DNA of 64,000 bases, taken from Campanula takesimana. Taxonomy: Eukaryota > Streptophyta > Magnoliopsida > Asterales > Campanulaceae. The position numbers were made by a program, and so were the translations under genes. The notes below the pieces were generated by a model. That model was not told the DNA's origin. It did not search any database and saw only the letters and a program-made list of their open reading frames with translations. Below, piece after piece: positions 57,001 through 64,000 of the stretch. The DNA lies in assembly GCA_026119855.1 (NCBI GenBank), contig JAOWBW010000363.1:248001-312000 (forward strand). The letters run 5' to 3'. How positions within the stretch are numbered: the first letter of the stretch is position 1; each line of letters begins with the position of its first letter.

Positions 57001-60000
57001 AAAGTATGGCGCTAAAAGGGCAAATTTTAAAAGTGCTCATTCCTCAAGGCAAATCTTTTAACGAAGCATGCCAGTCAAATTTTTATTTTAACTGAACCGC
57101 GAGGTTTGTTATGCATAAAGTCATTTGGAGCTTTGTCCATTTCTTAGGAGCGATCGGGAGTGGAGAACCCCTTTTGTCGTCGATGTTGGGGTAGTCCCAT
57201 GTCCTGGTAATCATCAATGTTGGGGTAGCCCTATGTCCTTGTTGTCGTCGTTGGCGGCATAGCCCCATGTTTCCGGCCGGCGTAGCCTAATGTCATTGTT
57301 TGACGGTTAGGAACCCATCCCTTTTTCATGACGCACCCTTTCTTTTGCCTAGGCCGCCCTTACGGGTTTTCAACCTAGCGGGCTACTTTTTTGCGTCTTT
57401 CATGGCACACCCTATTTTTTGCCTAGGCCGCCCTTGCGGGTTTTCAACCTAGCGGGATACTTTTTTGGTGCCTTTCTTTCTATTTTTCTCTCTCTTTCAT
57501 GAGTGATCCAACCGACTCGACGGGACGGGAACTTAATATGTCCTTTTGGGGGAAACATGCAAGGGCCTTTATTTCGACGGGAGAGAGTCCCTTTATATTG
57601 GTGAACAATGTATCACGAAACGTGAGGAAGCCCTTACTTGACAGAATACAAGTGTTTAGCTCTTTCCTAAGATGTAGAGAAGAAGACTTGTCGAGACATT
57701 TGAAATCAGCCTTAGTCAATATCATCAAAATGATTGCTTGAACGGACCATGTTCATTATTAAGTCAGGGTTATAACAAGCAATCAGCCTTGGCATGTATA
57801 AATGCTGTGATCAATTGAGATTAAGATTCGATCAATGGAAAGATCAAAATGTGTTTAGGAGAGATGGGTCATTATCTGGGAAATTGGTCATTGATGGGAC
57901 CAAGGGAAGAGAACCGGGTCATTTTAGGAGGACCGAGGTTTGATGGATTCATTTCATGCTATGACCGGACTCGAAGGTTGCCTATGTTCCCCTCAGTTTG
58001 AGGAGCTCAGGTCGCTGTAGTTAGGCCCTAAGCTGTCTTTTGCTGAAGTTGGATTTCTTTTGTTGTTGTCTCGGAGGACGTTGTTGCTCACTTTGCTTTG
58101 GGTGAACTCCTTGAGATGGACCTCTTGGGGTGTACCCTCTTTGGCGTGAACTCCTTTTGAGGCAAACTTTGTTTTTACCATTTCCTTCCCTTCTTTTTAT
58201 ACATTCATTTCCTTTCCCTCTTCTCCTTTTTTTTTTTTTTTTTTTTTTTGGAGGAGGTAAACATTAGCCCCAGCTCGCTTTCTCGGGCATTGGCTCCTTT
58301 GTAGCCCCTTGGTGGCGTGCCTGTTACTTTGGGCTAACTTTGAAGATTCCGGGAAGCCCTATGCTTGGTCACACACGTGTGAGCACTGTCAAATCTCGAT
58401 GGTCCAGCAACAACGTCCTCACCTTTTCACTGTCTCGGGATGCCTTCGATGTGCATCAAGAATTGGTCTTGGATAGGTGTATCGGGTTGTGTATCGGGGA
58501 AGTGTATGAGGGAAGACTTGCCATTAATGGTTTCTTCATGCCAATTGATCACAACATTTATTCACATCAAGATTAATTGTTTGCATTTAGCATTTCTCAT
58601 TCGTGTTAGGTCCATTCGCCCTTAATGAGTCGTCATTGACTAGTATGCTTAGAAGTCAATTCAACATTTTGGGGACGTAGCAATCAATTGATCATAACAA
58701 GCAAGGCAGTTTTAAGAGTAAATGTATATTGTAAATAATGTCTCAAGTCTAGAGAGAAGAGAATGAAAATGACTCTTTTATTGAGATAACTTTGTACATA
58801 CATGTCCAAGTGCGGACCTTTGCAAAAATAAAAAGACACAGTCTGGGACAGACTTTTGTGAGAATCTAGATCCTACGAGGCTGGAAGACTCATCATTTTT
58901 TTTAATTTTTTAATTTTTTTAATTTTTTTTAGGGATGGGCTCCTATGACACGCGATGTTCCATTTTCTTCTTCGATTGTTGGAGGGTTTGTCGGCGTCAT
59001 ATTCCATGTCTTCCGCGGGGAACTTCGGGTTTCGTGTCATCGGGAAAGATGTCGCGAGATCTCCACTTGGCTTGGCATTGCAACCACCGGGCCCATATTC
59101 GGCCATCTCTTTTTGGTGACTTCCTTTCAAGGGGCGTAACCTCGCGCATGGCATTCGGCGAAGGTACGGATCTCCATTTGATGTAGCCGCCTTTGGGCCT
59201 CCGAGACATGGGCCTCTTCTCGTGGACGGTGCCCCAATCCTGCTCACGTGGATGGAAGTCTCAGACGCCATTTCAGATGTGGGCTCCTTGGTTGATGTTT
59301 CCGGTGGACAAGACCGCAAAGGACTTTAGCATTTTAAACCTCGAGGTGAAATTATAACCATGATTTGAGAGGAACGCCTCATTATCGGATTAGCCTTTTG
59401 GAAAAGAGTTGACCTCTTATTTTAAGAAAACTTGATTTCCAATTTTTTGAATGAGGATTGACACACGCATTTTTCTATTTGAGTAAAAGACTCACACATT
59501 TCCCTTTTTTTTTTTTTTTTTTTTTTTTTATAAGGATTGACACACACACATTTCATTTGAGTAAAAGACTCACACATTCAAATGGGTTTAACGAAGAGAC
59601 GAACATGACTTAAGTTGGCCTAATTCAAACGGGCTTTTGGGAAGAGGTGAGTGATTGACTCACTTTCCAAACAGACTTCCTAGGGTGACGGAGAGCGGCC
59701 CTAAGGGACCTAACTTAAAGGTTACGGGGACAAGGAGCCTCCTTGGCTTGTCGGAATATAGTCAGGATAACATGGGACAAAACCTTACTGGTTTGGGACC
59801 AGATGGTACTCACACTAGTTCGAGCCATCACGACGATCGGAGCAACTGAGATGGTCATCACATGGGGGTGCAAACTGAGGAGGCCAATGATTGACCAAGG
59901 TATATTACCATGTGGTGCCATGACAGCTAAACTCGAAGGGGTCATGGTCACGCGACGGCACTGACGGGAATAAAATGGCATGAGGGGTGCAGAAATGGTC

Positions 60001-60180
60001 ATCATGTGATGGCCCAAGGAAAGGGGAGGGAGTTACCTTAAGCGCCTTTTGTTTCTTTTCTTTAACAGATGCTTTGGTGGATAACGGGGATCCATTCAAA
60101 GACTTGAGTAACTTCCTAGGGAACTATGCCTAGGGGTTTAACGGGGACCTAGGGGACAACACCTAGGGGTTTAACAAAAG
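57001..60180. other. interior of the non-autonomous element, no recognised gene
   Basis: A 75-bp unit is repeated twice at 57345-57475 (GCCTAGGCCGCCCTT). T-runs lie at 58228-58249 and 59505-59530, and a short (T4-6AAT) tract near 58895-58930. An ATG-started plus-strand frame at 57499-57741 (80 codons) and a minus-strand frame at 58873-59319 have protein-like composition but no domain I can name; they may be ORF remnants. Confidence 0.5.
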
Positions 60181-60184
60181 TTTC

Positions 60185-60600
60185 ATCGGGGATCGCAAAT
60201 GGGATCACAATGGGGATCACAATGGGGATCACAACGGGATCACAACGGAGATCACAACGGGGATCACAACGGGGGTCACAACGGGATCACTACGGGGATC
60301 ACAACAGGATCACAACGGGATCGCAACGGGGATCACAACGGGATCACAACGGGATCACAAAAGGATCACAACGGGATCACAACGAGGGTCACAACGGGGA
60401 TCACAATGGGGATCGCAACGGGATCACAACGGGGATCGAAACGGGATCACAACAGGGATCGCAACGGGATCACAACAGGGATCACAACGGGATCACAACG
60501 GGGATCACAATGGAGATCGCAACGGGGATCACAACAAGATCACAACGGAGATCGCAACGGGGATCATAACGGGGATCACAACGGGAACCTTGGAAGGATA
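60185..60600. repeat. short tandem array of GGG(G)ATCACAAC, about 35 units
   Basis: Eleven- and twelve-base units with small changes (GATCGCAAC, GGAGATC, GGGGTC). Irregular unit length gives Gly/Asp/His-rich frames that are not genes. Confidence 0.9.
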
Positions 60601-62287
60601 GCGGGGATCCATCCAAAGGCTTAACGAAATGCCTTTATGGAAGTCTTGGAGGATAACGGGGATCCGTCCAAAGACTTAATGGAATGACGCTCATTAACGT
60701 AAGAATGCAATGCGTCAAGGCCAAGAAGCAAAAGCGGAGCAAAGTCATGCAATGTGCAATTATATATTCATCTAAGTTTACTTAAAAAGCATTTTTATTC
60801 CTAAATGGTTGGAAAAGATTTCTCTTCTTTTTCGCAACTACTCTAATTCCTAGATCAGTGGAGGCCATCACTACGCCTATAGACCCCTCGTTTTTCACCT
60901 GTCTTGCACACTCCCAAGGATGGACTGTCCCGGGCGAGGGTCCCATAGGGCAAGCGGCTTCCACCGACCGAAATAAATGACCCTAGGGTCTAGCGCATCG
61001 CAAGGTTCCCAATGCGTGAGCCATTCCAATCATGATTAAGCCCCGATTAAGATCAAGATTCATCTTAGGGACAGGGACTTTCCGGCATGACCTCATATTT
61101 GATGAGGGTTCTCGAATCTTATCCTTGGGCTTAAGGATGATTAATATGAATCATACATTAGGGCTTGACGATACGGTGTCACCCTATCCTCAATACATGA
61201 CTTTGGTTAATTATAGCCAATATTAATGCATAAGTCAAGGACCGGGTCAAAGTTGACCATGGTCACACTTGCTTTCATAAGGAGTCGTGATTCGGGCATT
61301 AACTTGGCCATAATTAATCTCAAACACGTATTAGGGACGTGGTAACGTGAGCTAGACCAAAAACCAACCAAAGTCTCGGTATTTGTGCGTCACGGATAAG
61401 TGTGGTTGACTCAGCTCGGAAGGGGAAGTGGAATGGACCTGTGCACGCTAGAAGGGCACAAGAGCACCAATCAAGCTGCATCGTGGCATCCATCCCGGGT
61501 TTAAAGGGCATTTGGAACGTGCACATAGTCAAGTGTGGGTAGTGTGAAGCCTTCTATGTTCCCTTTTGAGTCAAAATAGAAATTTTTGGTCCGTTTTAGC
61601 ATTATGAACAAGTATGGACAAGCATGAACAAACATGGGCAAATATGAACAAACAAGAACAAGCAAGTAAGCAAGGCTACTTAACAAGTAAGGATCACAAT
61701 TTATACATGGAAGGTTTGTGCACAACCAAAGGTTTTTGAAACCAAATTTTTTTGCAAGAAGAACAACCTTTTGAAAGTCATTTGTACCAAAAAGATTGTG
61801 CTCAAACAAGAAGAATTTGAAGACCAAAAATTTTGTAAAAAAAGGGTTATGCACAATGAGGCTTTGAAAATCCCATTTTATGTCCAAGAATTTGTGCACA
61901 ACCAAGCTTTGAAAATCATTTTTGGCTAAGAAGAAGAAAGTAAAAAGTACACAAGTAGAGGCTGAAAATTGGAACCTGGCTAAGAGGGAGCAACAAGGCC
62001 ATTAGAACGTTTCTGCCTCGCACAAAATTGTTGACTCGAAGCATTTTGTGGATCATCCCAATGTAGCCGTACGGCTAAGGCATCCTGTCCATTATTTTTT
62101 GCAAATTTTCAGCTTCTAATCCTCAAGCCCCAGTCCATTGCATTTCCAGAACAGTTCCATTCCTTGTAAATCAAAACAGAAACACAAAACACACAAATTA
62201 GGCACAAAGTCAACAAATGGGGACGGGAGTTTGACCCACACATAAATGTCCCCAAAGATTCTAAAAAGAAGTTTGAGAACATTTAAC
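60601..62287. other. 5' untranslated region of the non-autonomous element
   Basis: No gene seen. A (GAACAAGCATG/GAACAAACATG)-like minisatellite lies at about 61604-61665, and repeated TTTTGAAA-CAAG phrases at 61720-61920. It ends at the primer site. Confidence 0.5.
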
Positions 62288-62305
62288 TCCCCAGCGGAGT
62301 CGCCA
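62288..62305 (-). other. primer-binding site of the non-autonomous element
   Basis: Minus-strand TGGCGACTCCGCTGGGGA, one base from the LTR. Confidence 0.85.
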
Positions 62306-62306
62306 C

Positions 62307-64000
62307 TGTAAGGATCCCGCCCCGCGCAGAGGATCGCGACGAGTATGGGGGCGAAACGCCAAACACGGTTAACACGCAAAACATAACGGAGTCACCACAT
62401 TTGTTAATTATTTAACCCAACAAATGGAAAGGTTAGAGATTCTATTAGTTCAGAGGTCAGGTTACGTCTTGGGAAGAGTTTCACGTCACCCAAGCCGCCT
62501 CGGACAAAGCCGAGTCTCCCTTGTGTTTGTTGACCAAAATGTGCATGTGTGTGTGCATGTGTGTTTGAAAATGGGAGAAACTGACTTTGATTCAACCCTA
62601 GTTAGAAACTTAACAAGGAGGGTTTATTTTGCAATCAGTTTAACAAAAAGGGGTAAAACTGGAAAAAAGTGCTCCCTGCCCAAACTAGCCGTATGGCTGG
62701 TTTAAACCATCTGTACGGATCGTTTGGCCGTCCCAGGTTTTTTACAGATTTATCATAAACAGTCCAGTTTCAAACAGAAACAAAGCATTATGTTGAAACT
62801 GGACAGAATTGTGACTTTTCAATTAGGGTTGAATCAAAGTTTGGATGGTAAAGATTGAGACTTTACCACCCAAACTTGATCATCATAACATAAATAAGCC
62901 TAAACATCATAAATATGCAAGGGCTCTCTCCATATGTGCAATGGATCATCAAGCCAAAAGTAAAGACATAAATATAAATTGCATAAATGATAACAAGCCT
63001 TAGGTTATTCCTTTGGTTTAGAACCCACAATCATGCATAAAACATGAAGGGCACAAAGGATCAAGGCTTAGCTCCAATTCATATAATTTGCAAGAAATGT
63101 AAAGACATTAATTAAATTGACATAAATATAACAAGCCTTGATCATCTTGGTTTGAACCCACAATCATGCGTTAAGCATGAAGGGCACCATTGATACTCCA
63201 AGGCTTGGATCACATTTGTATGATTGCATAAATTAAATGACATAAATTAAAAGACATTAAATAAAGAAATAAATAAAAATAGAAGAGGAGATGAAGAGAA
63301 GATGAGACAAAGATTCAATCTTGAAGCAAGCTTGGGGTAAATCATTAATTGATTGACACACGTTTGCTTCTTCCTTCACTTAGGGATCATGGTTTGATCA
63401 TTGTGTTTTCTTATGGATTAAATGGGACTTTAAAGATAAGAAGGATACTACTCTTGGTAGTTCTTCACCATTATCTAAAGTGGGCCATAATCTATCACAA
63501 AGAAAATTAATCAATTTTGATGAGAGGAGAATTTGGAGAGTAACTTTGCTATCCCAAAAATCCTTGTCCCAATGAGAGAGGATGACCTCTCTATTTATAG
63601 GGGAAAATGTTTCATTTTAGCCCTTCAACTATGGGCTTGGGAACCAAGCAAAAGGGGGATATTTTCACTTTAATCCCTCAACTATTGTCTTGTGACTTGC
63701 TTAGGGGCTAAGCATAGAAATGGGTTAAGATTGGATCACAAAATGGGCCATTTATACTCATAAAATGGTCACAAATTGGGTTGAAATTGGATTATTTTTT
63801 GGCAAAAAATGGAGTATTTTGGCTGGGAATTAATCCTTCTAGAAGGTGGGCTGTTGGTGACAAAATGGGAGGCAAAGGACCAATCAGAGAGTGCCATGGA
63901 TGGGCTGTGAGGGTGAGGGGGACAAAAGCCGGGTGAAGGACCAATGACAGCGCGCCACGTGGAGGGCTGTCGGGTGAGTGGAGTCTCACGGGGGAACAAG
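62307..64000 (-). repeat. 5' LTR of the large non-autonomous element, truncated by the window
   Basis: Matches 52514 to about 54210; TATA at 63591-63600. Confidence 0.9.

Larger units (their letters stand above)
52514..64000 (-). mobile_element. large non-autonomous LTR element with tandem-repeat interior, runs off the right edge
   Basis: LTRs at 52514-54558 (2045 bp) and 62307 onward (1694 bp visible). The primer site TGGCGACTCCGCTGGGGA (minus, 62305-62288) lies one base from the right LTR and is the type found in Ogre/Tat-like elements. The 7.7-kb interior has no gag-pol domain I can recognise. The LTRs are about 97-98% identical by eye. It sits inside the Tat element. The outer end is about 350 bp beyond the window, so the duplication cannot be checked. 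Confidence 0.88.

Noticed and set aside
57499..57741. 80-codon ATG-started frame as a gene
   Set aside because: No domain recognised, antisense to the element, and no supporting neighbour; kept only as a possible ORF remnant.
60199..60624. Gly/Asp/His-rich 141-codon frame on the plus strand
   Set aside because: It is only the translation of the 11-12 bp tandem array; overlapping frames give similar repetitive proteins.

Overview
The window is plant nuclear DNA, most likely from a eudicot. It holds one convincing host gene, a two-exon LRR receptor-like kinase on the minus strand at about 3.0-5.4 kb. Almost everything else is transposable-element sequence: Ty1/copia elements including a Sirevirus/SIRE-type, Ty3/gypsy Tat- and Athila-like elements, Stowaway-like and Mutator-like MITEs, Helitron 3' ends and a probable SINE. 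I see no tRNA, rRNA or CRISPR array. The species cannot be named from what I see.

Layout. 1-2203: 5' part of a decayed minus-strand copia element whose 5' LTR ends at 2203. 2595-2826: Stowaway-like MITE. 3031-5395: the kinase gene, with a Mutator-like MITE in its only intron. 5.6-11.5 kb: gene-free DNA with an array of GTAACA-type motifs, a 0.9-kb foldback MULE, several MITEs, a SINE-like insertion, a palindromic minisatellite with (TA)39 and a Helitron 3' terminus. 11.5-39.6 kb: one nested stack. The oldest layer is a minus-strand copia element whose gag lies at 17.2-18.0 kb and continues at 38.1 kb. It was split by a 20.1-kb insertion (17976-38080, duplication GTGCT), itself a decayed copia element split by a SIRE-type element (23367-37179, duplication GCTCG). 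Farther left in the oldest layer, a small foldback element received a 4.7-kb non-autonomous element with Athila-like primer site (12395-17097, duplication ATGGT). 39.8-44.07 kb: two more MITEs, a second GTAACA array and a minus-strand Helitron 3' end next to very A-rich DNA. 44.07-52.5 kb: a plus-strand Tat-clade gypsy element with gag-pol broken by several stops and frameshifts, plus an antisense coiled-coil ORF. 52.5-64.0 kb: a large minus-strand non-autonomous element with 2-kb LTRs whose interior is mostly tandem repeats; it runs off the right edge.

Relations. The kinase resembles the plant LRR-III group of atypical receptor kinases; the HRD and DFG aspartates are replaced, so it probably signals as a pseudokinase. 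The SIRE-type element has an intact 1092-codon pol, one stop between gag and a gag extension, and a broken third reading frame preceded by a candidate 595-bp intron. Its most unusual feature is a strong excess of the hexamer GCGGTT across coding and non-coding parts. LTR comparisons by eye give about 99% identity for the three complete LTR pairs outside the right-hand element, so these insertions are young even where their coding capacity is gone.
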